The position numbers were made by a program, and so were the translations under genes. A stretch of 64,000 bases of DNA, from positions 248,001 to 312,000 of the forward strand of contig NZ_BEWB01000005.1 in the NCBI RefSeq assembly GCF_003112555.1. The letters run 5' to 3'. This stretch comes from Streptomyces coelicoflavus (GTDB lineage: Bacteria > Actinomycetota > Actinomycetes > Streptomycetales > Streptomycetaceae). Of this stretch, positions 25,525 to 33,627 are shown piece by piece. The notes beneath the pieces were generated by a model. The model was given only the letters and a program-made list of their open reading frames with translations, had not been told where the DNA came from and did no database searches. The first letter of the stretch is position 1. Every line of letters begins with the position of its first letter.

Positions 25525-27027
25525 GTGACCCTGTTGAACGACCCGCGAGCGCGGCGCAGACGGCTGGGGGTGGCGGCCGCGGCCGCCGGACTCCTGGCCG
25601 CCCTGCTGACCGCAGGCCCGGCCGTCGCCACCCCCGACCCCGGGGACACTCCGGCCACGTCGAAGGACGTGTCCAAGAGCGCCCGCGCGGAGGTGCGCGA
25701 GGCCATCCAGAACGACGAGATACCCGGTCAGGACGAGGCAGTCCACTCCGACAACATCGAGCACCTGGCCAACATCCCCAAGGACGCGCTGTCCGGCTTC
25801 AACTCCGACCTGGCCTTCCAGGGCCGGTACGCCTTCGCCGGCAACTACGACGGCTTCCGCATCTTCGACATCAAGAACCCGAAGAAGCCGAAGACCGTCG
25901 CCCAGGTGCTGTGTCCCGGCTCGCAGAACGACATATCCGTCTCCGGGGACCTGCTCTTCCTGTCGACCGACTCCTCGCGCAGCGACAGCAGTTGCAACAG
26001 CACCACGCAGCCCGCGACCGAGAAGTCCTCCTGGGAGGGCGTGAAGGTCTTCGACATCAGCGACAAGCGGAACCCGAAGTACGTCGCCGCCGTCGAGACC
26101 GCCTGCGGCTCGCACACCCACACGCTGGTGCCCGAGCGCAGGAACGTCTACGTCTACGTCTCCTCGTACTCGCCGAACGCCGCCTACCCCGACTGCCAAC
26201 CGCCGCACGACGGGATCTCCGTGATCAAGGTGCCGCGCAAGGCACCCGAGCGGGCGGCCCTCGTGGGCTTCCCCGTGCTCTTCCCCGGTGAGGGCCCCGA
26301 CGGCGGCGGCAACCCGGGCGGGCCCACCAACCCGGGCGTCTCCAAGACCACCGGCTGCCACGACATCACCGTCCTGCCCTCCGAGGACCTGGCCGCCGGC
26401 GCCTGCATGGGCGACGGCATCCTGTTCTCCATCAAGGACCCCGAGCACCCGAAGGTCATCGACCGCGTCCAGGACAACGTGAACTTCGCGTTCTGGCACT
26501 CGGCGACCTTCAACCAGAAGGCGAACAAGGTCGTGTTCACCGACGAGCTGGGCGGCGGCGGCGCCGCCACCTGCAACGCGGAGATCGGCCCGAACCGCGG
26601 CGCCGACGGCATCTACGACATCGTCGGCCGGGGCGACCACCGCGAGCTGGTCTTCCGCAGCTACTTCAAGATCCCGCGCCACCAGGCGGACACCGAGAAC
26701 TGCGTCGCCCACAACGGTTCGCTGATCCCGGTCAAGGGCAAGGACATCATGGTCCAGGCCTGGTACCAGGGCGGTGTCTCCGTCTGGGAGTTCACCGACT
26801 CCTCGCGGCCCAGGGAGATCGCCTACTTCGAGCGGGGTCCGCTGAGCACCGACACGATGCAGACCGGCGGTTCGTGGTCGGCGTACTACTACAACGGCTA
26901 CATCTACTCGAACGACATCGCCAAGGGCTTCGACGTCCTCAAGCTCAGCGACCGGCGCACCGATCCGGCCAAGCGGGTCCGTCTGCGGGAGCTCAACACG
27001 CAGACGCAGCCGGACTACTTCGACTGA
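25525..27027 (+). CDS. Secreted LVIVD-repeat beta-propeller protein
   Basis: The GTG at 25525 is preceded by GGGAGGAAACA and gives 500 residues. The signal peptide is long (RRRRLGVAAAAAGLLAALLTAGPAVA). Repeats of the LVIVD type follow: GRYAFAGNYDGFRIFDIKNPKKPK, ISVSGDLLFLSTD, GVKVFDISDKRNPKYVAAVETACGSHTHTL, GILFSIKDPEHPKVI and WEFTDSSRPREIAYF. Several paired cysteines fit an extracellular fold. Function is unknown; the DUF305 neighbour hints at a metal-related role. The last 13 bp overlap the convergent TetR gene. Confidence 0.88.
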   Translation: MTLLNDPRARRRRLGVAAAAAGLLAALLTAGPAVATPDPGDTPATSKDVSKSARAEVREAIQNDEIPGQDEAVHSDNIEHLANIPKDALSGFNSDLAFQGRYAFAGNYDGFRIFDIKNPKKPKTVAQVLCPGSQNDISVSGDLLFLSTDSSRSDSSCNSTTQPATEKSSWEGVKVFDISDKRNPKYVAAVETACGSHTHTLVPERRNVYVYVSSYSPNAAYPDCQPPHDGISVIKVPRKAPERAALVGFPVLFPGEGPDGGGNPGGPTNPGVSKTTGCHDITVLPSEDLAAGACMGDGILFSIKDPEHPKVIDRVQDNVNFAFWHSATFNQKANKVVFTDELGGGGAATCNAEIGPNRGADGIYDIVGRGDHRELVFRSYFKIPRHQADTENCVAHNGSLIPVKGKDIMVQAWYQGGVSVWEFTDSSRPREIAYFERGPLSTDTMQTGGSWSAYYYNGYIYSNDIAKGFDVLKLSDRRTDPAKRVRLRELNTQTQPDYFD

Positions 27028-27743
27028 GCGGTCCGGTCCGTCCGGTCGGTCTGGTCTGGCCGGCCGGCCCGGTCCGGCCGATCCGGTACGCCGGTCGCGA
27101 AGAACCGCGACAGGTCCGGGTCGTACGACGTCCCGCCGGACGCCTCGGCGTCCGGCGGGACACCCAGCTCCCAGTCCAGCCGGTAGCGTTCGAACAACTC
27201 GGCGCGCAGTTCGGGCACCGGCATCGGCACGCCGGGCACGAGAGCCGCGAAGACGGCGCCCATCAGCTGGGCGCGCAACATCGGGTAGTCGTGGTCGACG
27301 TCCGTCGAACCGCGCCGGGCCACGGTGTCCCGCAGCAGCTCCGCCAGCCGCCGCTGCTCCGGACAGGGCACGAAACCCACCTCGGCCTGGAGCAGGCCCG
27401 CCATGTGCTGGCGCATGAGCACCGGCCGCTCCCGGGCCAGTCCGAGGATCGCGTCGATGGCCCGCGCCAGCCGCTCACGCCCGTCGGTGGTGCACGGCTC
27501 GCGCTCGAGGGCCTCCTCCAGGGTGCGGTGCATCAACCGGTGCACGGCGGACTGCACCAGCTGGCGCTTGCCGGGGAAGTAGTACGACACGAGTCCGCGC
27601 GCCGAGCCCGCCCGGTCCGCGATGTCGCCCAGCGTGGTCGCGTCGTACCCGCGCTCGCCCACGAGCTCCACGGCGGCCTGCAGGAGACGCTCCTTCGAGC
27701 GCCGCCGCAATTCTTCATTGACCGAGGCGCTGCGCGGGGACAT
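27015..27743 (-). CDS. TetR family transcriptional regulator
   Basis: The ATG at 27743 has AGGAG six bases upstream and gives 242 residues. The HTH runs SKERLLQAAVELVGERGYDATTLGDIADRAGSARGLVSYYFPGKRQLVQSAVHRL, a good TetR match; the ligand domain has no clear subfamily marker. The C-terminal 25 residues are a DR/PDQTDRTD-type low-complexity tail encoded by ggtccg-like DNA repeats, probably spurious in function. It likely represses itself through the repeat upstream (next entry); no other clear target is adjacent. Confidence 0.88.
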   Translation of the reverse strand: MSPRSASVNEELRRRSKERLLQAAVELVGERGYDATTLGDIADRAGSARGLVSYYFPGKRQLVQSAVHRLMHRTLEEALEREPCTTDGRERLARAIDAILGLARERPVLMRQHMAGLLQAEVGFVPCPEQRRLAELLRDTVARRGSTDVDHDYPMLRAQLMGAVFAALVPGVPMPVPELRAELFERYRLDWELGVPPDAEASGGTSYDPDLSRFFATGVPDRPDRAGRPDQTDRTDRTAQSK

Positions 27744-27757
27744 GCTGTACTCCTGCG

Positions 27758-27781
27758 TTGACTGGCTACCAACCAACTATA
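27758..27781 (-). promoter_or_regulatory. TetR-gene promoter -10 and operator-like inverted repeat
   Basis: ttgactgg-cta-ccaaccaa (27758-27776) is an imperfect inverted repeat, six of eight positions paired, that begins just upstream of the TetR ribosome site. A minus-strand TATAGT (27781-27776) abuts it, so the predicted transcription start falls inside the repeat. Autorepression is inferred. Confidence 0.5.
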
Positions 27782-27822
27782 CTCGGCGCAGGCGGACGGG
27801 CCTCAGGGGCCCGCTCCGGCTA

Positions 27823-27865
27823 CCGTCTGCCTCGGGCGACACGGGGGATCGTCCGAGGCGGACGG
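27823..27865 (-). terminator. Hairpin downstream of the HAD hydrolase gene
   Basis: The arms ccgtctgcctcgg (27823-27835) and ccgaggcggacgg (27853-27865) pair with one mismatch around a 17-base loop. They lie 74 bp beyond the stop of the HAD gene, between it and the TetR gene on the same strand. There is no T run, as is common for streptomycete terminators. Confidence 0.6.
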
Positions 27866-27938
27866 CACCACCCACCGGTTGCCTCGGGCTACGGGGACGG
27901 CTGACCGTGAAGGTGCGCGCAGCTCGTGTCGGCGCCGG

Positions 27939-28628
27939 TCAGCGCACCAGGTCCAGCACCGGTCGCAGTCCGTCGGGGCGCTCGGCCACCGGCAGGTGCT
28001 CCACGAAGTGCACCCCGCACCCCAGCGCCTTCGCTCCGCCGTCCGCCCGCCGGTCGTCGCCGACCATCAGCGTCCGTCCGGGCTCCACGCCCAAGGCCGC
28101 GCAGGCGACGCCGAACAGCCGGGGATCGGGTTTGCGGATGCCGTGCTCGTACGACAGGACATAGGTGTCCACGAACCGGTCCAGACCGTGCTCGCGGAAG
28201 ACCGGCCGCAGGTCCCAGCCGATGTTGCTCACGACCCCCACGGCGACGCCGCGCCCGCGCAACGCGGCCAGCACCTCGGCGGCGTCCGGGTAGGGACTCC
28301 ACGCGCCGGGTGACATGTGCCGCTCGTACAGCGCGTCGTGGAGGCCGGCGTCCGGCAGTGACACCTGCCGGGACAGACCCGTGTACGCGGCCCGGTGCAG
28401 CGCGGAGCTCTCGTCGCGGGTCTCCCACGCCTCGGCGAGTTCCTCCGGTACGCGCGAGGGCGGTGCGCCGCCGGGCAGCGCCCCCGCTCGCTCGAGCGCA
28501 CCGGCCGTCTCGGCCAACGCCGGTGCGGCAAGCTCGAGTCCGGCGTCGTCGAGGGCCGCGCGCAGCCAGGCCTCGGTGGATTCGATGCGGAACAGGGTCC
28601 CGGAGAAGTCGAACAGCACGGCGGTCAT
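27939..28628 (-). CDS. HAD-superfamily hydrolase
   Basis: The protein has 229 residues. HAD motifs: DFSGTLFRIES with the nucleophile aspartate (the usual DxD second aspartate is replaced by serine), VVSNIGWDL, RKPDPRLFGVACAALG and MVGDDRRADGGAKALG. The D-x-S change at motif 1 is unusual for a phosphatase, since the second Asp is the acid/base, and may mean altered chemistry, as in dehalogenase-like members. It is ten bases downstream of the PAP2 gene on the same strand, so they likely share a transcript. Confidence 0.85.
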   Translation of the reverse strand: MTAVLFDFSGTLFRIESTEAWLRAALDDAGLELAAPALAETAGALERAGALPGGAPPSRVPEELAEAWETRDESSALHRAAYTGLSRQVSLPDAGLHDALYERHMSPGAWSPYPDAAEVLAALRGRGVAVGVVSNIGWDLRPVFREHGLDRFVDTYVLSYEHGIRKPDPRLFGVACAALGVEPGRTLMVGDDRRADGGAKALGCGVHFVEHLPVAERPDGLRPVLDLVR

Positions 28629-28638
28629 GGGCCGGATC

Positions 28639-29328
28639 CTAGGGGCGGACGCGGCTCGCGGGATGCCGGTGCCGGTGCACCAGTACCGCGAGCGCCACGA
28701 CCAGGGCGCCCAGGAGCCAGCCGCCCAGGACGTCCGTGGCCCAGTGGACGCCGAGCCACACCCGGGTCACACCGACCCCGGCCACCGAGACCACCGCGAG
28801 GGCGAGGCCGGCCCGGCGCAGGCCGCGGCCCGCGCCGCAGTGGTGCAGCAGCCACACCAGCAGGCCGCACACGAACGTCGCGGTCATGGCGTGCCCGGAG
28901 GGGAAGGCCGCGTAGTGCGCGGAGTCCACGGGGTCGGGCCAGACCGGGCGGGGACGGTCCACCGCCGCCTTGAGGGCCTGTTGCAGCAGGCTGCCCAGCA
29001 GACAGGCCGTCCCCAGCCACACGGCCGTCCACCGGTCCGCGCGGCGCCACCACAGCCACAGCACCACCACCGCGCACAGCAGACGCATCGTCCAGGTGTC
29101 CCACACCCAGTCGGTGAGGATCCGCATGGCATGGGTGACGCCGCCTTCGTCGACGGCCCAGCGGTGGGTCGTGCCGGCGATGTCGTCGTCCAGCCGCAGC
29201 AACGGGCCCCACTCCACGGCCACCAGGGTGAGCACGAGCGCGGAGCACACGGCCAGCACCCAGGTGACGCGGAGGGCGGTGCGCGGCTGCGGCGGGGCGG
29301 GCGGGGAGTCGACCGGTGGCGTCTGCAT
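28639..29328 (-). CDS. PAP2 (type 2 phosphatidic acid phosphatase) family membrane protein
   Basis: Six transmembrane helices in 229 residues carry the three-part phosphatase motif: KAAVDRPRP, PSGH, and SVAGVGVTRVWLGVHWATDVLGG. The catalytic histidines are in PSGH and GVHWATD. It would dephosphorylate lipid phosphates or undecaprenyl pyrophosphate at the outer membrane face. The gene precedes the HAD gene by ten bases and ends the row that starts with the M56 gene on the same strand, separated from it by 52 bp. Confidence 0.93.
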   Translation of the reverse strand: MQTPPVDSPPAPPQPRTALRVTWVLAVCSALVLTLVAVEWGPLLRLDDDIAGTTHRWAVDEGGVTHAMRILTDWVWDTWTMRLLCAVVVLWLWWRRADRWTAVWLGTACLLGSLLQQALKAAVDRPRPVWPDPVDSAHYAAFPSGHAMTATFVCGLLVWLLHHCGAGRGLRRAGLALAVVSVAGVGVTRVWLGVHWATDVLGGWLLGALVVALAVLVHRHRHPASRVRP

Positions 29329-29380
29329 GCTGCGATCCTCGCCGAACCGGCGGTTCCGGGGCCAGTTCCCCGGCGGCCGG

Positions 29381-30316
29381 CTATCCCAGAGCCCGAAGTC
29401 CCGGTGCGAAGGCGACCAGTACCGGCACCGCCGGTACCAGTGCGGCGGCGGCCGTCAGCCGCAGCCTCCGGCCCGCCGTCAGCCGGTTCGGCGGGGTGAG
29501 CAGGCGATGGACCCGCTGCGGGACGTGGGCCTGGGCGGTCGGACACGGACCGAAGACGCCGCGGTCCTCGTTGAGTTCGACCAGGGCCAGGGCCGTCGTC
29601 AGCCGGCCGAAGCGGCGGGAGGCCACGTCGTCGGCGGCGAGTTCGACCAGCCGGTGCATTTCGTCGCGGAACGCAGCGAAGACCGGGACCTGCGGGAAAC
29701 CGTCCGCCAGCGCGGTGGAGCAGTTCAGCAGCCAGTCGTGCCGCGCCTGCGCGTGCCCCTTCTCGTGGGCGAGCACCGCGTCGAGCTGCCGGCCCTCGAG
29801 ACGGCGCAGTGCCGCGGTGGTGACCACCAGCTGCGGGGGAGTGCCGGGCAGCCACCAGGCGTCCGGCCGCTCGCCCTCCAGGACGACGAGCCGGCCCGGG
29901 CCCGGCTCCTCGCCGGGGAGCAGCGGGGCGCGATGCCTCAGCTCCGCGCGGCGCACCCGGCGCCGCGAGCGGGCCCGCACGACCTCCCGGGTCAGCATCG
30001 CGACGCTCCACAGACCGCCGCAGGCCAGCGTGAGGGCGGTCGTGTCCGCCCAGAGGCCGGACGTGCCCAGCGCGTAGGCCTCGACCACCGGGCCGGGAGC
30101 GGTCGCGAAGACGGGCCCGCCCACCGCGTGCCAGGCCGCCGCCGCGCTGAACGTCATCGACAGCGCGCAGCACACGATCACCGCCGCCACCGCGCACTGC
30201 CAGACCCACAGCGCGACCACCGGTTCGCGATCGGGCCAGTCGGCCCGGGCGAGCAGCCTGGGGGCGAGCACGGCGGTGAGCGCGCCGAGCAGCAGCAGTG
30301 CCGCGGGGAGAATCAT
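29381..30316 (-). CDS. M56 family (BlaR1-like) membrane metallopeptidase
   Basis: In 311 residues there are four to five membrane helices and the zinc motif HEKGH (His184, Glu185, His188) with a downstream third ligand ELAADD (Glu225). M56 peptidases act in BlaR/MecR-type signalling, cleaving a BlaI-type repressor; here no sensor penicillin-binding domain and no BlaI gene is present nearby, so it is a stand-alone peptidase. The last helix (AAAALVPAVPVLVAFAP) is at the C terminus. DUF5134 lies 167 bp upstream on the same strand. Confidence 0.9.
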   Translation of the reverse strand: MILPAALLLLGALTAVLAPRLLARADWPDREPVVALWVWQCAVAAVIVCCALSMTFSAAAAWHAVGGPVFATAPGPVVEAYALGTSGLWADTTALTLACGGLWSVAMLTREVVRARSRRRVRRAELRHRAPLLPGEEPGPGRLVVLEGERPDAWWLPGTPPQLVVTTAALRRLEGRQLDAVLAHEKGHAQARHDWLLNCSTALADGFPQVPVFAAFRDEMHRLVELAADDVASRRFGRLTTALALVELNEDRGVFGPCPTAQAHVPQRVHRLLTPPNRLTAGRRLRLTAAAALVPAVPVLVAFAPGLRALG

Positions 30317-30401
30317 GGGAGCAGCCTATGAGCGCCGCGCCGTCGGCAGTACGGCCCGAGGCGCAAAGTGACGCAGGCAACGATTGCACACGGCGAACCC
30401 C

Positions 30402-30469
30402 GGGCAACCCGGGTCCCGGGCCCGCCCCGGCCGGGTCCCAGGGCGGCCGGGTCCTGGGCAACCCGGGTC
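30402..30469. repeat. Direct repeat gggcaacccgggtc, two copies 54 bp apart
   Basis: Identical 14-bp copies are at 30402-30415 and 30456-30469 in the 167-bp gap between the DUF5134 and M56 genes, both embedded in cgggtcc-type repeats. Each copy contains the palindrome acccgggt. Nothing else is visible in the gap. Confidence 0.6.
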
Positions 30470-30483
30470 TCGGCCGGCGGCCG

Positions 30484-31086
30484 TCACAGGGGAAGCAGCA
30501 TGGCCAGCATCCCGATCGCCATGGAGAGGCGGCACGCCCGTGCCAGTTCCGGCCGGTCGCCCCACCCGGTCGCCGCCCGGCCGCCGGCCCCCGGACCACC
30601 GCCGGGCGCGGGTACGGGCGGCACCCCCGCGCCGCCCCCGGCCACTGCCACGACGGGTATCAGGCGTACGCCGGCCAGCAGGACGTATCCCGTGAAGTAG
30701 AGCAGCAGCGCACCGGTCAGTACCGGCGTGCCGGACGTGCCGTGGGCATGCGCGTGGGCCGGGGAGCCGGTCATCGCCACCGCCATGTAGACCATCGCCG
30801 CGGCGCCCACGAGGTGGTGCAGATGGTGGCGCCCGGACCGGACCGCCCACAACGCCCGCAGCCCCGCGGCGCCGAACACCACCGCGTAGCCGGGCCAGAC
30901 CCAGGCCGGCGGGGTGAACACCGCCGCGGGCACGGCCATGGCCGCCATGCCGAACCCCATGAGCGCCTCACCGCCCGCGGCACTGCGCTGTTCCTCGACC
31001 ACGCTGCGCATCCGCAGCAGGCAGTAGACGCCGGTCGCCGCGCACAGCGCGACCAGCAGCCATCCGGACGACGCCGGTCCGTGCAC
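30484..31086 (-). CDS. DUF5134 membrane protein
   Basis: The GTG at 31086 gives 200 residues and has GGGGAGG nearby; longer starts add a charged lead without conservation. Six or so helices with GWLLVALCAATGVYCLLR, MGFGMAAMAVP and HHLHHLVGAAAMVYMAVAMTG fit DUF5134, whose histidine-rich loop (HHLHH, HAHAHG) suggests metal contact. Function is unknown. DUF5134 and M56 genes are often neighbours in Streptomyces, which supports a shared membrane role here. Confidence 0.82.
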   Translation of the reverse strand: MHGPASSGWLLVALCAATGVYCLLRMRSVVEEQRSAAGGEALMGFGMAAMAVPAAVFTPPAWVWPGYAVVFGAAGLRALWAVRSGRHHLHHLVGAAAMVYMAVAMTGSPAHAHAHGTSGTPVLTGALLLYFTGYVLLAGVRLIPVVAVAGGGAGVPPVPAPGGGPGAGGRAATGWGDRPELARACRLSMAIGMLAMLLPL

Positions 31087-31248
31087 ACGCACCTCCCCGT
31101 TCCGCGGGCCACGGTCGGTCAAGGACTGCCCGGCCCATGCGGCGCGCACGCGAGCGCAAGGGGGCACGCGGGGTCATTCGGGGGAGCGCGCGACCTCACC
31201 GCGGTGTTCGTCGCTGGTCGGTGGCGTGGGCGGCCACACGTCCAGCAT

Positions 31249-31281
31249 TTGATTCACGAGTAAAACACTTGTTAATCTCGT
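31249..31281 (+). promoter_or_regulatory. Promoter with MarR-type operator, near-leaderless start
   Basis: TTGATT (31249-31254)-N17-TTAATC (31272-31277) is a good promoter, and the ATG of the FUSC gene follows at 31286, only nine bases after the -10, so the transcript is nearly or fully leaderless. The spacer holds the palindrome aacacttgtt (31264-31273), flanked by acgag (31256-31260) and ctcgt (31277-31281). This is where the co-transcribed MarR regulator is expected to bind. Confidence 0.65.
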
Positions 31282-31285
31282 AGAC

Positions 31286-32974
31286 ATGAGCAGTGCGACC
31301 CCCACCCCCGGCCCCTCACCGGTCCGCCGTCTGTCCCTGGCCGGCGTGCTGCGGCTGCGACGTCCCTCGGAGATCTGGTTCAAGCCCGCCCTGAGCTCGG
31401 TCGCCGCCGTCGCCCCTCCCAACCTGCTCCTGCTGGCGTTCGGCCGGCTCGACCTGGCGATGTACACGATGGCCGGGTCCCTGTGCGCGCTCTACGCCCA
31501 CAACCGCCCCTACGCCGCCCGTGCCCGCACCCTGGCGTGGGTGGTACTCGGCATGCTCGGCGGCGTCGCCGTCGCCCTGGTCACCGCCTCGCTCACCCGC
31601 GACGCCGTCGTCCTCGTCACCGTCGGCGCGCTGCTGGCCGCCGTGCAGAAGGCCCTGTGCGACGCCGGACGCGTCGGCCCGCCGGGCAACGTGATCCTGA
31701 CCTTCATCAGCTCCGCCGCCCTCTTCGCCCCGCAGACCCTCGCCCAGATCCCCGGGCACCTGGCGCTGGCCGCCGCCGCGGGCGTCTGGGCCTGGCTCGT
31801 CGGCATGGCACCCGCCCTGGTCCGCCCGCACGGACCGGAGCGCCGGGCCACCGCCCAGGCCCTGAACGCCGCCGCCGCGTACGCCGCCACCCGCGGCACC
31901 GGCGACGGCCACGCCTCCGCCCGCGCCGCCGGGTACGCCGCCGTACAGGCCGCCTGGCAGACGCTGCTGGCCCTGCCGTCCACGGGCGCCCGCGCCACCA
32001 CCCGGCACGCCCTGGAACGCCTCGTCGTCCGCGCCGAGGTCGCGCTGGCCGCACCCGCCGACACCGACCCCGAGCGGCTGCGCGCCTGGGCCCACGCCCT
32101 GCGCGGCGGCGGCCGGATCCCCCGCATCGGCGACGCCCCGGCCGACGGCGACGAACTCCTCGGCGTGGACGCCGAACTCGCCGCCCGCCCCGCGCCCCTG
32201 TGGCGGCGGCTCGGCCCGCTGGCCCCGATCGCCGTGCGTACCGGCCTCGGCTGCGCGCTGGCCGGCTACGCGTCCCTCGCCCTGGGCATCGGCCGCCCCT
32301 ACTGGGCCCTGGTCACCGCCGCCGCGCTCTACCAGGCCAACCTCACCCTGACCTGGAGCCGGGCCGTGCAGCGCGTGGTCGGCAACCTCGCCGGCGTGCT
32401 GCTCTTCGCCGCCATAGCCCCGCTCGCCCACCTGGCGCAGGTGCTGCTCGTCCTGTGCTGCCTCGCCCTCAACTTCGGCGCCGAGGCACTCATCACCCGC
32501 AACTACTGGCTCGGCAGCGTCTGCGTGACCCCGATGGCCCTGCTCGTCACCGAGTTCGCCGGCTACCAGGCCCCCGGCGACCTGATGACCGAGCGGGCCG
32601 TGGACACCCTCGTCGGGGCCCTGGTCGGCTTCCTCGCCGCCGTCGTCGTCACCAACCGGCGGGCCGGGAACCGCGTCGAACAGGCGGTGACCGCGGCCGA
32701 CCGGGCCCGGGAGCGTGCCGCGCGCCTCCTCGCGGAGCCCGAGCCGGCCCCCGGCGCCCTGGAAGCCGCGCGCCGGTCGCTGGCCGCCGCGCTGACCGAG
32801 CTGCGGGCCACCGCCGACGCGGCGGCCGGTGAATGGTGGGGACGCGCGCTGCCCCAGGAGAGGGTCGTGCTGGCCGAGCAGTCCGGACACCGTACGCTCG
32901 CCGAGGCGGTGCGACGCCAGGCAGCGCGTCCGGACCGGGACACGGGCACGAGAACGGAGGACGTACGGCCATGA
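31286..32974 (+). CDS. FUSC-family membrane protein (second copy type)
   Basis: The 562-residue protein has an N-terminal helix bundle (residues about 30-165), a soluble middle, and the C-terminal FUSC bundle RPYWALVTAAALYQANLTLTWSRAVQRVVGNLAGVLL with ITRNYWLGSVCVTPMALLVTEFAG. It resembles YccS/AaeB-like exporters. A charged helical tail ends the chain. It overlaps the MarR gene by four bases (ATGA), so the two are translationally coupled. It is distinct from the Lrp-linked FUSC gene at 11910. Confidence 0.87.
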   Translation: MSSATPTPGPSPVRRLSLAGVLRLRRPSEIWFKPALSSVAAVAPPNLLLLAFGRLDLAMYTMAGSLCALYAHNRPYAARARTLAWVVLGMLGGVAVALVTASLTRDAVVLVTVGALLAAVQKALCDAGRVGPPGNVILTFISSAALFAPQTLAQIPGHLALAAAAGVWAWLVGMAPALVRPHGPERRATAQALNAAAAYAATRGTGDGHASARAAGYAAVQAAWQTLLALPSTGARATTRHALERLVVRAEVALAAPADTDPERLRAWAHALRGGGRIPRIGDAPADGDELLGVDAELAARPAPLWRRLGPLAPIAVRTGLGCALAGYASLALGIGRPYWALVTAAALYQANLTLTWSRAVQRVVGNLAGVLLFAAIAPLAHLAQVLLVLCCLALNFGAEALITRNYWLGSVCVTPMALLVTEFAGYQAPGDLMTERAVDTLVGALVGFLAAVVVTNRRAGNRVEQAVTAADRARERAARLLAEPEPAPGALEAARRSLAAALTELRATADAAAGEWWGRALPQERVVLAEQSGHRTLAEAVRRQAARPDRDTGTRTEDVRP

Positions 32975-33552
32975 CCGCAACCGACGGGGGAGCCCACGAC
33001 GGGGGAGCCGGTGACGGGCGAGCCGGTGACGGCGGGGCGGCAGGACCGGGTGGGGACACCGTGGCCGCCGTCGTGCGCCAGTGGCGTGCCGTCCGCCCGG
33101 ACCTCGACACCGGGCCGATGGAGATCATCGGCCGCATCAACCGCTGCGCCGCCCTCCTCCAGCAGGCCGAGGACGCGCCGCTGCGCCGGGCGGGCCTCAG
33201 CCGAGCCGAGTTCGATCTGCTCGGAGCGCTGCGCCGCACCGGGCACGAGCTGACACCGGGCGAGCTGGCCAGGGAGACCTTCTCCTCCGGAGCCGCCGTC
33301 ACCAAGCGCCTCAAGCAGCTCACCGAGCGCGGCCTCGTCGAGCGGCGCGGCGACACCCGGGACCGCCGGGTCGCCCACCTCCGCCTCACGGACACCGGAC
33401 GCGACCTCGTCGACGGCATCCTGCCGGAACAGCTCGCCTACGAGTCCGCCGTCCTGTCCGGTGTCGACGGGGTGCGGCAGGGCGAGCTGGCGGCGCTCCT
33501 CGGCGGACTCCTCGGCCAGCTGGAGGGCCGCCTGGACGCGCTGCGGGCCTGA
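32971..33552 (+). CDS. MarR family transcriptional regulator
   Basis: Starting at ATG 32971 with GGAGG upstream, the 193-residue protein has a 30-residue glycine-rich lead, then the MarR winged helix LRRAGLSRAEFDLLGALRRTGHELTPGELARETFSSGAAVTKRLKQLTERGLVERRGDTRDRRVAHLRLTDTG. The DxR wing motif (DTRDRR) is canonical. As the second gene of the FUSC operon it likely represses the promoter at 31249 until an aromatic ligand binds. Confidence 0.93.
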   Translation: MTATDGGAHDGGAGDGRAGDGGAAGPGGDTVAAVVRQWRAVRPDLDTGPMEIIGRINRCAALLQQAEDAPLRRAGLSRAEFDLLGALRRTGHELTPGELARETFSSGAAVTKRLKQLTERGLVERRGDTRDRRVAHLRLTDTGRDLVDGILPEQLAYESAVLSGVDGVRQGELAALLGGLLGQLEGRLDALRA

Positions 33553-33627
33553 CCGCCCGCCGCCTGTCGCCCGTCGCCCGACGCCCGTCGACCGACGCCC
33601 GGTGGCGGCCTCCCCACGCCGTCCCGG

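Noticed and set aside
28884..30599. A 571-residue minus-strand frame
   Set aside because: It is antisense-frame shadow of the PAP2 and M56 genes, with no motifs.
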